Below are positions 1-9,350 of a DNA stretch of 64,000 nucleotides, piece by piece; position 1 is the first letter of the stretch, and each line of letters starts with the position of its first letter. Position numbers and translations under genes: made by a program. The stretch lies in NCBI GenBank assembly GCA_021234155.1, contig JAJEKV010000052.1:1239933-1303932 (forward strand), in the 5' to 3' direction. This DNA comes from Isoetes taiwanensis. Lineage: Eukaryota > Streptophyta > Lycopodiopsida > Isoetales > Isoetaceae. The notes beneath the pieces were generated by a model. It did not search any database and had not been told where the DNA came from. It was given only the letters and a program-made list of their open reading frames with translations.

Positions 1-592
1 CATGAGAACCCAATCGGGATATGGGACCAGAACAGAAAAAGAGGGCCGAGCCCTTACAGAACTCGAGGACTGAGCCCCCTAATAAGTCACAATACCGAGA
101 AAAAAACAAGCGGGCATAAGCCCAAGCAGATAACAGTATAGACAATAGAACGAAAGGGTTAAACCAAACCAAAATCAAAACGGAACCGTGAAGCACAGGG
201 CTATACAGAAATTGCCCACGGATCAAGTGGTCAGTGATCACGGATGATAGCCTGGCCTCCTCTATATACGGCCCACTTCCGTTGTAGGCGAGCCTCGCGG
301 ACCTGACATAATTCTTCCTTCCGTCTGTAGAGAACATCCATCTAGACTTAAGACTTCATTCGATTGGTCCATAAATGGGCTTCTATACATGTACACGTAT
401 AAATGTTAACGTATAAAGTGGTCTAACCTACATATGGGTGCGCAACTATCCCATGGTATCCAAGCCTGTTTACGGGGCATGTCTTCTTGCCATATCACCT
501 TGTCGAGTGTCCACGTCGGTCCATGGACCGGAAGCAGCCTATGTTATGCATGAAAAGTATGATATGTTTGAAAATAGAGTAATGAAAAAACG
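1..592. other. Gene-free stretch
   Basis: I see no open frame of useful length and no RNA gene here. The first 110 bases contain short GGCCGAGCCC/GACTGAGCCCC motifs that loosely resemble the GCAGAGCCC-rich spacer after pol in the Tat-like Gypsy element at about 32.76-32.83 kb. It could be an old piece of such an element, but the resemblance is too short to call. Confidence 0.3.
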
Positions 593-724
593 GTGCTAGG
601 AATAGAAATTTCTTGGGATACAATTGCAATATCAATGGTATACTATGTGCAGGGAATATCTGGCTTATCATGGTTGGTTGTTAGTTTCTTTCTCAAGGAT
701 GATTTGCACATGGACCCAACAGAG
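593..724 (+). pseudogene. Folate-biopterin transporter (BT1 family) exon relic
   Basis: The plus-strand frame reads [20 protein letters not shown] and then a segment ending [13 protein letters not shown]. This is the beginning of the membrane core of plant/cyanobacterial folate-biopterin transporters, where an amphipathic start leads into a Y-x-V-Q-G helix and an LKD-D-L-x-L-D-P-x-E loop. The similarity stops at GAG followed by GTAATG at 725, a good 5' splice site, so this looks like one exon. An in-frame stop lies at 575-577, there is no upstream ATG, and no further transporter exon is visible in the next several kilobases. I read it as an isolated exon or gene fragment. The identification is from memory of the family pattern. 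Confidence 0.5.
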
Positions 725-1241
725 GTAATGCTTTACATGTATTGTTTATTTGATATAGGTCATGTGCTAGGGCAGTCAATTTCACCTATTAAGGGCCTGG
801 CGAGCCTATTAGGGTGAGCCAAGGTCTGAACCAGGCAAAATTGCCTGCCCTAGCACATTCTCTAACGTAATGCTTTGGGGCAGAGGCTATTTAGCACTGT
901 GGAGCGGAAGCAAACAACGATTTCAAGAAAATCATTGCAATTTTGTAGAGACTAAGAGAAGAGGCCATTACCAGAGATAATCTGGATCTGTAAGTAGGCG
1001 AAATAGCGTCTGCCCGAACATTACGACTTCTTAGAAGAAGCACATTCATTGACAATCTTCCAACCTTAATCTAGCAACATCACGCATTAGAATTGAAGAA
1101 AGAAGCCTAATCTGAAGTTTTAATTCATATTGAAGCAACCAAATGATAAGGACAATAATGCATGACGAGAACATCAAAAATAAAACGACAGCCTTCATAT
1201 GATTCAATGGAGCCGCATTAGATTGGGACCGGAACTATATA
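725..1241. other. Intergenic sequence, no gene seen
   Basis: After the exon-like splice donor at 725 the sequence loses coding character in all frames. No RNA gene or repeat is recognisable. Confidence 0.35.
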
Positions 1242-1703
1242 GGGGAGGGTGCCCTTCTTTCACACACTCCCCTTCAATGGTTCACTTTTTGCCCTTAATA
1301 GCCCACTTTTAACCTTTTGATAGCTCAGTTTTGCCCTTTAATAGCCCACCTTTGGCCTTTAACAGCCCACCTTAAGAACTATGAAAAATTGAGCTAAATG
1401 CATGGTCTATTGATGGGCACTTGTGGTCCAATGAAGGTCAATTGTGAGTATTTAATGGTCCATTGGAGGGCTTTTGGTGGTCCATTGGAGGGCATTTGGG
1501 GGTCTACTAGTGTCAAAATTACCATATAACTTAAAATCTTTATGGCAACCTTTCAATTTGTCAAAACGACTCGTGCTTAGTATCAATTGAAAGCTAAACT
1601 TTAAAATTTCATAATATTATTTCAAAATAGGAGATTAAAAAAAAAATAAACCCATCATAATAAAGTTTGTTCGCTTAAGTGGGCGGTTTATGGCACCCTC
1701 CCC
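1242..1703. mobile_element. MITE, 462 bp, TA target duplication
   Basis: The ends are a perfect 12-bp terminal inverted repeat, GGGGAGGGTGCC at 1242-1253 and its complement at 1692-1703, flanked on both sides by TA (1240-1241 and 1704-1705). The inside carries two sets of short direct repeats: about 28-bp units of the type GCCCTTTAATAGCCCACCTTT (about 1288-1375), and GGTCCATTGGAGGGC-type units (about 1420-1500). It encodes no protein. The TA duplication suggests mobilisation by a Tc1/mariner-type transposase, but the termini are not the usual Stowaway CTCCCTCC. Confidence 0.75.
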
Positions 1704-1783
1704 TACTTAAAAGATGCAAGGCATTTCATAAAGCCCTTTATTATTATATATGCACAACAAGTCTTATAGAACTTGACCAATGA

Positions 1784-2014
1784 CTATTTTCTGCATGAGC
1801 AAGAGCATTGGACACAATAGCGGCAAGAATAAGTGATACAGTCTGAATCGGAATTGCAAGAGCAGTATGTGTTGTCCTCACTCTGAAAGAGCGATCTAGA
1901 AACCAAGCTTTTGCCCAGGCTTCTTCCGGAAGCATTGGAAGAGCTTAAGCTGCCGAATACCAGCACAACTAAGAGAAACATGGTGCCAATCTTGCGAACG
2001 AATGAAGTAGCCAT
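1784..2014 (-). CDS. Small secreted cysteine-rich peptide (unrecognised family)
   Basis: This 76-residue product starts with a clear signal peptide: basic n-region, hydrophobic core TMFLLVVLVFGSL at about 11-23, and likely cleavage near SNA-S or NAS-G at 27-30. The short mature part has eight cysteines at 51, 53, 59, 64, 67, 70, 72 and 74 (C-x-C-x5-C-x4-C-x2-C-x2-C-x-C-x-C), all in the last 26 residues. The gene is compact: a TATA box (TATAAAA) lies about 50 bases upstream of the ATG, and AATAAA (minus strand, 1742-1737) lies 42 bases after the stop. The CxC...DSDC pattern recalls defensin-like and nodule-type Cys-rich peptides, but I cannot assign it to a family. An extracellular defence or signalling role is inference. 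Confidence 0.6.
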   Translation of the reverse strand: MATSFVRKIGTMFLLVVLVFGSLSSSNASGRSLGKSLVSRSLFQSEDNTYCSCNSDSDCITYSCRYCVQCSCSCRK

Positions 2015-2060
2015 GGCACCGGACTAGGACACTTAGGTTGAGGTAAACTCCTCACAACCA

Positions 2061-2069
2061 TTTTTATAG
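2061..2069 (-). promoter_or_regulatory. TATA box of the Cys-rich peptide gene
   Basis: On the minus strand the sequence reads CTATAAAAA. It starts about 50 bases upstream of the ATG at 2014, which gives an expected 5' UTR of roughly 20-30 bases. Confidence 0.55.
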
Positions 2070-2252
2070 AGGGGTCTTGCATTGCCTGCATTTTTTCTTT
2101 TCTTCTGGCCTCTTGTTTGAACCTTGAGCCGGTCTTGGTTACATTCTACATGCTCACAGACGGCCCCCACCTGTTTGAAAGTTAACCAAGACCTCATGTT
2201 AGGTTCTAGATGATCAGAAAGGGTCCTCCTAATAAGACACATCTAAAAACTC

Positions 2253-2367
2253 CTTAGCTCTGACATTTTCAAACATGTTGACAATGAACACGCAAATGCC
2301 TCTATCAGGAAGGGTCCGTCTTAGCTCTGATATTTTCAAACATGTTGACAATGAACATGCACTTGCC
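2253..2367. repeat. Tandem duplication, 67-bp period
   Basis: CTTAGCTCTGACATTTTCAA at 2253 recurs at 2320 with one change, and the similarity continues through about 48 bases (CATGTTGACAATGAACA...). Weaker similarity reaches further upstream. It lies just before the receptor kinase relic and has no coding role that I can see. Confidence 0.75.
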
Positions 2368-2420
2368 TTCTGTCTTATTTATCTACGAACTCAAGTTAGG
2401 AATTCAAATTAGGGACTGAA

Positions 2421-4349
2421 ATGCTAGCGCACAGCATGGATAGGCTTGGACTTATGGTGCTATTCCTTCTGGGCACCATCTTGCCCTCTGCTGCGCTTGT
2501 TCCTCTTGGCTCAACGCTTATTGCTGCTGGGAACAGTTCTTGGAAGTCTGATGATGGCAATTTTGCCATGGGATTTATTCAAGTACGGCATGGCACATTT
2601 ATTATGGCAATTTGGTATGAGAAGGTCCCTTCCCAGACTGTTGTGTGGAGCGTCCGATCAACTGGATCAGTGAAGGATATAGAAGTTAGTAGCAAAGCCA
2701 CTATTTCCTTGTCCATGGATGGTAATTTAACACTTGTAGATTCTGGCAATACTGTTTGGTACGCAAACACTGGGTCCATTGCTGTGGCTGGAGCTTCTAT
2801 GTTGAATTCTGGCAATTTCATCCTCTTCAATAACAGTGGCAATGTATGGGAAAGCTTCTCTTATCCCACCCACACCTTGCTACCCAACCAAAAATTGTCT
2901 TCCACCCTCACTAATGGAGATTACTTGCTAGAGATCTACACCAGAGGGATACGGCTCAACTACACATCTTCACGAGGATTGGATGACCAGCTGACCGATC
3001 CTTCATATTGGAGCTTTTCAGCCACTCCTTTCCAGTCACCCTTCCTTAATCTCAGTTCATCTGGTGTAGTAACATTCTACAATGTGCAAGAGAATGACTC
3101 CGATAAACTGGTGGACTTTGATTACCAGTTGGAGGGTTTTATGAAGGTTGTCTTTAGATGGTGATGGAAATGCTAAAGTATATGGTTTTAATTCAAGCTC
3201 AAACTCATCATGGGTCATATTATGGCAGGCTATGCTAACAGAGTGTAGCATATATGGCAGATGTGGGACTAATGCTGTATGTGCCTACATGCCAACTCCT
3301 ACTTGCATTTGTCCACCCGGCTTCGAGATGCAAAATGGGAGTTGTGTTCAGCAAATTCAAATTGGATGCAGCACTAATGTTGCAAAGGAAAAGCTCAGCA
3401 TCGTTTCCTTATACCATGCAGACTTTCATAGCAATGACTTCGACAGATATTATTTTGTGTCCATGGACACATGTAAACAATATTGCTTGGATGAGTGCAA
3501 GTGTGCTGCTGCTGTTTACTACCTCTCTGGAGTAGGCACATGCTTGCTCAAAAGCAAGCTTTCGAATGGGATGCAATCACTGGTATTCCATATGTTGTTC
3601 TTCTAAAACTTTCAACAGATGCTAAGATAAATGCTACTATGCAATTCCCTCAAGATTTGGGCTCCTATACCACTGTTTATCTGTCTTCAACTATCAAGGA
3701 TTCTTTAAGGAAAAGTTCTTTTCTGCCATGCAATTATGCAACACCAATGTTGTTTGTAGCTGTAAGTGAATTCTGTGGTCTCATTGTTTGCATTGGTGGC
3801 TTTTTTATGCTTAAATCAAAGTGGAGAGCAACGCGGGAACATGGGTGGATGCATGGCTATGCCTACCAGGTTTTCACATGAGCAGCTCAAGTTTGCGAGT
3901 GAGAACTTCAGTCATAAGATTGGATCTGGTGGATTTGGGCAAGTTTACAAAGGTAAGTTACCAGATAAAACTATGCCATCAAGAAGCTTGAACTGGCAAA
4001 CCACAGGGAGGAGCAATTTGAAGCGGAAGTGACAACAATAGGTAAGGCTCACCACATAAATCTAGTCCGATTATTAGGATATTGTTCAGAAGGTCCACAC
4101 CAATTGCTAGTTCATCAGTACATACCGAACGGGTCTCTGGACAACTTCTTGTTCTCCAGCTCGAATGATCAAACATCCAATTGGGATATTCGATTTGGTA
4201 TTGCTGTGGGCATTGCTAAAGGCATCATGTATTTACATGAGGAATGCGATGAGTGCATCCTTCATTTTGACATGAAGCCTCAAAATATAATGCTGGATGA
4301 GAATTTTATGCTCAAGATATGTGATTTCGGTTTGGCATCAGCATCTTGA
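2421..4349 (+). pseudogene. G-type lectin S-receptor-like Ser/Thr kinase, frameshifted and truncated
   Basis: Domains appear in the order expected for an S-domain receptor kinase. They are a signal peptide (from 2421), a B-lectin domain (about 2480-2880, with W-x-S-F-x-x-P-T-H-T-L-L-P), an S-locus glycoprotein/EGF region (CSIYGRCGTNAVC at about 3243), a PAN-like domain (to about 3560), a transmembrane segment (about 3740-3815) and a kinase domain. The kinase shows the glycine loop [12 protein letters not shown], an AIKK-type lysine, HFDMKPQN in the catalytic loop and DFGLA. The reading frame changes near 3150, 3560, 3860 and 3975, and a stop follows DFGLASAS, so the activation segment, APE motif and C-lobe are missing. 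Intact members sit in the plasma membrane and signal in defence or development; this copy cannot. A Copia element begins 52 bases later. Confidence 0.85.
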
Positions 4350-4401
4350 ATGGTTATTTCTGATAATCCATCGCTCCTGAGTGATTATCACTTTCACGGC
4401 T

Positions 4402-4623
4402 TAATGAATACAAGAGTAATTCAAACGGCAGAAGAACATGTTTTATTAGAATGATCTTGAAAAGCTTATACATGCAATGGTGAAACCAAAATAGCAGGCC
4501 CCTCACCGCCATGCTGAACTTCAGGAGCTAATAAGGCATCTGCCTATTTAAAGAACAACCTAAAGCAAACCACCGAACATAACATGAATGTAACACCTTG
4601 CTGACAGGTGTCTGGTTCCAATA
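4402..4623 (-). repeat. Copia 3' LTR (222 bp)
   Basis: Same sequence as 9129-9350 as far as I can read. In element orientation it contains a TATA-like TTTAAATA about 70-80 bases in, and an AATAAA poly(A) signal (CTAATAAAACATG) near the end, giving a U3-R-U5 layout. Confidence 0.92.
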
Positions 4624-4634
4624 CTCCCCCTCAA
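4624..4634 (-). other. Copia polypurine tract
   Basis: On the minus strand TTGAGGGGGAG abuts the 3' LTR start TATTGG. This is the usual primer for plus-strand DNA synthesis in Copia elements and fixes the inner LTR boundary. Confidence 0.85.
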
Positions 4635-4839
4635 GTGTACATTCATGTAGAATAGAAAGTCTATTACTAATAGAAGTTACCAGTTTACTGCAGCTCCCCC
4701 TTGAATGTGACATCTTCACAAATTGGAGTTCTGTTTCAACTTGCAACCCTTTGAAAGCAAGGAAAAATCCACACCACAAAGAAAACTCAAACAAATGCTG
4801 ATCGAAACCAAATCCCAATGTAACTGCTCATGTAGCAGC

Positions 4840-7800
4840 TCAAACTCGCAGCATGCCCATTTCTTGAATGCACTCATTGTGCCTTTTTCGTGCAAGGGGC
4901 TTGGTCAGCACATCCGCTGTCATAAACTGAGTGCCCAAGTGCTTGACAGAAATTTTGTTCTCTTCCACTTTCTCTCTAGTGAAATGATACTGAGTTTCTA
5001 TATGCTTGGCTTTAGAGAAATTGGAAGGATTTCTTACCAAGCTGACTGCCGCCTTGTTGTCGTTCATAAGCACGGTTGGATGGGCTTGTGCTGCACCAAG
5101 ATCCCGCAGGAGTCTCCTAAGCCATATAGCTTCTTTGGCAGCTGAACAGATAGCCATATACTCGGATTCACAAGTGCTTACAGCAGTGGCATTTTGCTTC
5201 TTGTTGGACCAGCTAACCACTCCCCCTTGCAATTTGAAACAGAAGCCAGTACGAGATTTGCGCAATGCTTCACCTGCATAATTGGCATCAACAAATCCTT
5301 CCAAGAGAGGCTCTGAGTGTGCTGGATCCCTGTGATAACAAATACCCAAAGTAGGAGTAGATTTCAAATAGCGTAAAATACGTTTAACGGCTTGCCAATG
5401 GGAGGAATTAGGCTGCTCCATGAATTGACTCACAGAGATGACTGCTTCGGCTATATCAGGGCGACTGCAGACCATGAAATGAAGCAGGGAGCCAACTACA
5501 CTTCGATAAGACATGTGCAGGTCAGCATGATCTTGCTGAGGCAAGGATTCCTCAAAGACTAGGGGAGCAGAGGTGGCTGGTGTACTGACATCTCGACAGG
5601 AGGACATCCCCGTGCGTAACAAAAGAGATTCAATAGCCTTTGACTGATGTAACATGACATCATGGGTAACTGGATCCTGAACGACTTGCATTCCAAGGAA
5701 ATACTTGAGAGCACCCAAATCAGTCATATGAAAGCGGCCTGTAAGGCTGGCCTTGGTCTCATGCATCAAGGCAGAATCATTAGCAGCAAGGATTAAATCA
5801 TCAACATACAACACGATAATCATCAAGCAGTTCCCAAGTCTTTTAACATAAATGTTCCAATCAGCATTGCTGCGAACAAAACCATGTGCAGTAAAAAAAG
5901 AGTGGATAGTACCATACCACAATCTTGGCGATTGTTTAAGGCCGTAAATGGCCTTGTTCAGCTTGCAGACTTTAGTTTCAGCTCCTTTGACCTGATACCC
6001 TGGTGGCTGCTTCAAGTACACCTCGTCATTGATCTTGCCATGCAGAAAGGCTGATTTCACATCCATTTGCTGAAGATCTAAATGCCATGCTGCTGCTAGG
6101 GCTAGAACAGCTCGAACAGAGGTAAGGCGAGCAACAGGAGCAAAGGTTTCATGGTAGTCTATACCTGCCTTTTGTGAGCATCCGCGTGCCACCAGCCGTG
6201 CTTTGTACCTAGAAACCTTGTTATGTTCATCATATTTGAGCTTAAAAACCCATTTACATGAGATGGCCTTCCTCCCAGGAGGTAAGGTGCACAAGTTCCA
6301 TGTGTGATTCTCCATCAGTGAAGAATACTCCTCATCCATAGCTGATTTCCAATGGGACTGCTGGGGACTTTTGAGTGCTGCTTCATATGTATGTGGTTCA
6401 TCTATCGATGCAATGCTAAGCAAGGCAATATAGGCTGAGCTGCGAGGCTTTCTACTCTCAATGTATTCCAGCATCTTCTCAGTATGTTTCACAGCTCGAG
6501 CAGATCGTCTTGGAGCAGAATCTTCTTGCACATCCGGAGGAGCACAATCTCCTTCAGAATCTGGTTCAGAGGGGATATCCATATCACAGAGAGGAGTATC
6601 AGGTGCAGGAAGATCATCGTGATCAGACTCTGAGTCTGTATCAGCTATATCCTCAAGAGTTTGCAGAGGATCTGTAAGTTGAGCAGTCGCGCTACTGCCA
6701 AGGCTGAAATCTTGCTCCTGAAAGACAACACTTCTACGAAAGATCATTTTGCGAGTGGCAGGCACATACAATTTATAAGCTTTAATATTGTCTCCATATC
6801 CAACAAACATGCATGGTGTAGCGCGTGTGGACAGTTTACCAGACTTCCTTTCATCCTTAGAGAGATGTGCATAAGCTGTGCAGCCGAACACTTTAAAACC
6901 TTCAACATTAGGCTTCTTACCAGACCATGCTTCCTCTGGTACACATCCTGAAACTGCCTTTGTGGGGACCCGATTGATGATGTACACAGCGGTATTGACA
7001 GCTTCTGCCCAAAATCGTGACTCAATACCTTTGGAGAGAAGCATGGATCGTGCGCACTCAAGGACAGTCCTGTTCTTCCGCTCCACGACACCATTTTGTT
7101 GGTGTTCAAATGCCACAGAAGTCTCATGTTGAATACCCTGATCTGCAAGGAAGGCTGCAAACTCACCACTCACAAATTCGCCACCTTGATCAGTTCTAAC
7201 AATTTTTACTTTCCTTTCCATAAATGTTTCAGCTTGAGCTCGCCATTGTTTAAAGTTGTGGAATGCATCAGATTTGTATGCCATGAAAAAGACCCAACTC
7301 TTTCTAGTAAAATCATCAATGACGAGCAGAAAATACCTGGAGCCTCCTACAGAAACAACGCGCGCAGGCCCCCAAACATCCATGTGGATCAAATCCAAAG
7401 GCTTTGTTGCACGTGTACCCTTATACTTGCCATAAGACTTCCTGCTTAATTTCCCCAAGGCACAACCTTCACATATACCTGCAGGAGCTTTTGTCTCCGG
7501 AATGCCTTGCACGAGATTCTTAGCTTTCATTTTCTTCAAGGCAGGAAAGTTGGCATGCCCTAACCTCTCATGCCAGATTTGGTTGGCATTGGAGGATGTG
7601 GCATTCAGGGCTATTGGCTGCTCCTTGCACCAGCTAAGCCTATACAAACTCCCTTCACGCACTCCTCGTGCTAGAATCAAATGATTCTTGTCTCGAATGA
7701 GACATTGTCTATTACCAAATGTGGCAAACATACCAGCATCATCAATCTTAGAAATAGACAACAAATTAGCCTCTAAATCAGGAACATAGAGAGTATTCTT

Positions 7801-9081
7801 GAGTTGAATATTCCCTGTTGGCAAATCCAATGTAACTGCGCCTACTCCCTGAATTGTAAGCTTGCCCCTCCCAATTTTTACTTTCTTGTTGTCCTTATTC
7901 TCAATAAGACCTTGAAAGAATTCCTTTTTCCCTGTCATATGGTCGCTGGCTCCAGAGTCCAGAAACCATACTCCCTGTGACAGTTCTGCAATCATACCGT
8001 GATGTGAATCCATCCACGTGCCTTCTTCATGCATTAGTGTTTCTAGCTTCCCTTTAAGTACTTCAACAATGTTCAGAGTCCATCCAAGGCATATGTGAAA
8101 GAGTATGCACATTACCTTGATGATCCATACAAAGGTACTCTGCTGATCATTGACAGAGCTAGCAATGAATGCTCTTGCCACTGAGATCAGGGAATCACTA
8201 CTTGCACTGTCATCACTATCATGAGAATCACTCGTGATTACTTTAGAGGCCTTGTGCGCTTGTGCCTGTTGCTTGGTTTTCTTATGATCCTCCTTGTCTG
8301 GCCGTTTTTGCTTCCTCTTTCTTCTGTCAGGTTCGGGACAGTCCCTAGCAATATGCCCGAACTTATTGCAATTATAGCACTTTCTTGTGTCATTCCCTTC
8401 TGCTCTTCCAACAAGAGCTTGAACTTCTCTGCCACTGGTCTTCTTCCCACTCATTTGATTTTTCTCTTCCATCAAAATTTGTTGACAGGCCCACTCAAGC
8501 TCCACGTGTTCTACAGACCCTATCAGATTCTTCACGTTGTTGTAGGATCCAGGCAACCCAAGAAGCAATGCTCCAACTACAAGGTCATCATCAAGACCTT
8601 TTTGCATACCCTGTAATTGCAAAGCAGCTGCTTTGATCTTGGAGATAAACTCATCTGCAGATGTACATTCTTGAAGCTTGGTGGTAAAAATCACTGAGTA
8701 GAGACTAGCTTGCTGAGAGAAGTGTTTCTTTTTGTATGTGACAACCAACTGATCCCATGCAGCCTTGGCACTCTCTGCAGCCTCTACTTGAGCAATGAGA
8801 GTATCATCCAGATATCTCATCAACCGATTTCGTGCTTCCCAATCTCTCTGCAACCACTTCAGCAAGGCCTGCCTATCACTTGGTTCCCCTTTGCTGTCCG
8901 TTTGGGTGGTCCCTTTCACAATCTGAGCAGCTGTTAGAGGTTCAGGTTTTGGAACGGCACCTCCTGGACGTGGCTCATCTCCAGAGACAATGTGCCACAA
9001 GCCCTTTTCTGAAAGCTTCCCTCTAACCTTTATGAACCAGTAGAACGCATTTGCATGCGTAAGCTTCTCAATTCTTCCCAT
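4840..9081 (-). CDS. Copia gag-pol polyprotein, intact
   Basis: The 1413-residue frame has no stop or shift. Order: gag UBN2-type core (about 60-215), CCHC zinc knuckle C235-C238-H243-C248, a basic/acidic spacer, aspartic protease with DSGASDH at 375-381, GAG-pre-integrase zinc site H504-H509-C537-C540, integrase D568-D631-E667 with exact DD35E spacing, reverse transcriptase (about 925-1170) with YVDD at 1092-1095, and RNase H (about 1255-1395) with the late ESEYMA segment. The integrase-before-RT order defines Copia. The ATG is 47 bases inside the PBS, so the start is natural. Residues about 322-368, between knuckle and protease, are hydrophobic and coincide with a possible 141-nt in-frame intron (7975-8115). 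Every catalytic residue I checked is present. Confidence 0.95.
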   Translation of the reverse strand: MGRIEKLTHANAFYWFIKVRGKLSEKGLWHIVSGDEPRPGGAVPKPEPLTAAQIVKGTTQTDSKGEPSDRQALLKWLQRDWEARNRLMRYLDDTLIAQVEAAESAKAAWDQLVVTYKKKHFSQQASLYSVIFTTKLQECTSADEFISKIKAAALQLQGMQKGLDDDLVVGALLLGLPGSYNNVKNLIGSVEHVELEWACQQILMEEKNQMSGKKTSGREVQALVGRAEGNDTRKCYNCNKFGHIARDCPEPDRRKRKQKRPDKEDHKKTKQQAQAHKASKVITSDSHDSDDSASSDSLISVARAFIASSVNDQQSTFVWIIKVMCILFHICLGWTLNIVEVLKGKLETLMHEEGTWMDSHHGMIAELSQGVWFLDSGASDHMTGKKEFFQGLIENKDNKKVKIGRGKLTIQGVGAVTLDLPTGNIQLKNTLYVPDLEANLLSISKIDDAGMFATFGNRQCLIRDKNHLILARGVREGSLYRLSWCKEQPIALNATSSNANQIWHERLGHANFPALKKMKAKNLVQGIPETKAPAGICEGCALGKLSRKSYGKYKGTRATKPLDLIHMDVWGPARVVSVGGSRYFLLVIDDFTRKSWVFFMAYKSDAFHNFKQWRAQAETFMERKVKIVRTDQGGEFVSGEFAAFLADQGIQHETSVAFEHQQNGVVERKNRTVLECARSMLLSKGIESRFWAEAVNTAVYIINRVPTKAVSGCVPEEAWSGKKPNVEGFKVFGCTAYAHLSKDERKSGKLSTRATPCMFVGYGDNIKAYKLYVPATRKMIFRRSVVFQEQDFSLGSSATAQLTDPLQTLEDIADTDSESDHDDLPAPDTPLCDMDIPSEPDSEGDCAPPDVQEDSAPRRSARAVKHTEKMLEYIESRKPRSSAYIALLSIASIDEPHTYEAALKSPQQSHWKSAMDEEYSSLMENHTWNLCTLPPGRKAISCKWVFKLKYDEHNKVSRYKARLVARGCSQKAGIDYHETFAPVARLTSVRAVLALAAAWHLDLQQMDVKSAFLHGKINDEVYLKQPPGYQVKGAETKVCKLNKAIYGLKQSPRLWYGTIHSFFTAHGFVRSNADWNIYVKRLGNCLMIIVLYVDDLILAANDSALMHETKASLTGRFHMTDLGALKYFLGMQVVQDPVTHDVMLHQSKAIESLLLRTGMSSCRDVSTPATSAPLVFEESLPQQDHADLHMSYRSVVGSLLHFMVCSRPDIAEAVISVSQFMEQPNSSHWQAVKRILRYLKSTPTLGICYHRDPAHSEPLLEGFVDANYAGEALRKSRTGFCFKLQGGVVSWSNKKQNATAVSTCESEYMAICSAAKEAIWLRRLLRDLGAAQAHPTVLMNDNKAAVSLVRNPSNFSKAKHIETQYHFTREKVEENKISVKHLGTQFMTADVLTKPLARKRHNECIQEMGMLRV

Positions 9082-9116
9082 ACTTGATCGATCTGTTTAT
9101 CCCTTTAGACCGACCT

Positions 9117-9128
9117 GCTCTGATACCA
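9117..9128 (-). other. Copia primer binding site (tRNA-iMet)
   Basis: TGGTATCAGAGC on the minus strand is complementary to the 3' end of initiator tRNA-Met. It directly follows the 5' LTR, which ends at 9129 in element orientation. Confidence 0.9.
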
Positions 9129-9350
9129 TAATGAATACAAGAGTAATTCAAACGGCAGAAGAACATGTTTTATTAGAATGATCTTGAAAAGCTTATACAT
9201 GCAATGGTGAAACCAAAATAGCAGGCCCCTCACCGCCATGCTGAACTTCAGGAGCTAATAAGGCATCTGCCTATTTAAAGAACAACCTAAAGCAAACCAC
9301 CGAACATAACATGAATGTAACACCTTGCTGACAGGTGTCTGGTTCCAATA
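9129..9350 (-). repeat. Copia 5' LTR (222 bp)
   Basis: Reads identical to 4402-4623. In element orientation it runs TATTGGAACCAG...GTATTCATTA and should carry the element's promoter and poly(A) signal. Confidence 0.92.

Larger units (their letters stand above)
4402..9350 (-). mobile_element. Ty1/Copia LTR retrotransposon, full length and apparently intact
   Basis: The element has two 222-bp LTRs that read identical, a primer binding site, one uninterrupted gag-pol ORF and a polypurine tract, all in minus-strand order. In that orientation the LTR runs TATTGG...CATTA, i.e. the non-canonical TA...TA termini known from some Copia elements. The boundary is supported on both sides: TGGTATCAGAGC (initiator-tRNA-Met site) begins immediately after the 5' LTR, and the purine tract ends immediately before the 3' LTR. 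The outer flanks (CGGCT on the left, TTAGG on the right) do not form a target duplication. Identical LTRs plus an open ORF indicate a very recent insertion. Confidence 0.93.

Noticed and set aside
2421-4349. A functional receptor kinase gene
   Set aside because: Four frame changes within what should be one continuous exon and a stop right after DFGLA remove the activation segment and C-lobe.
4723-9026. Plus-strand frames of 60-140 codons within the Copia element
   Set aside because: They are antisense shadows of the intact minus-strand gag-pol frame and show no coding features.
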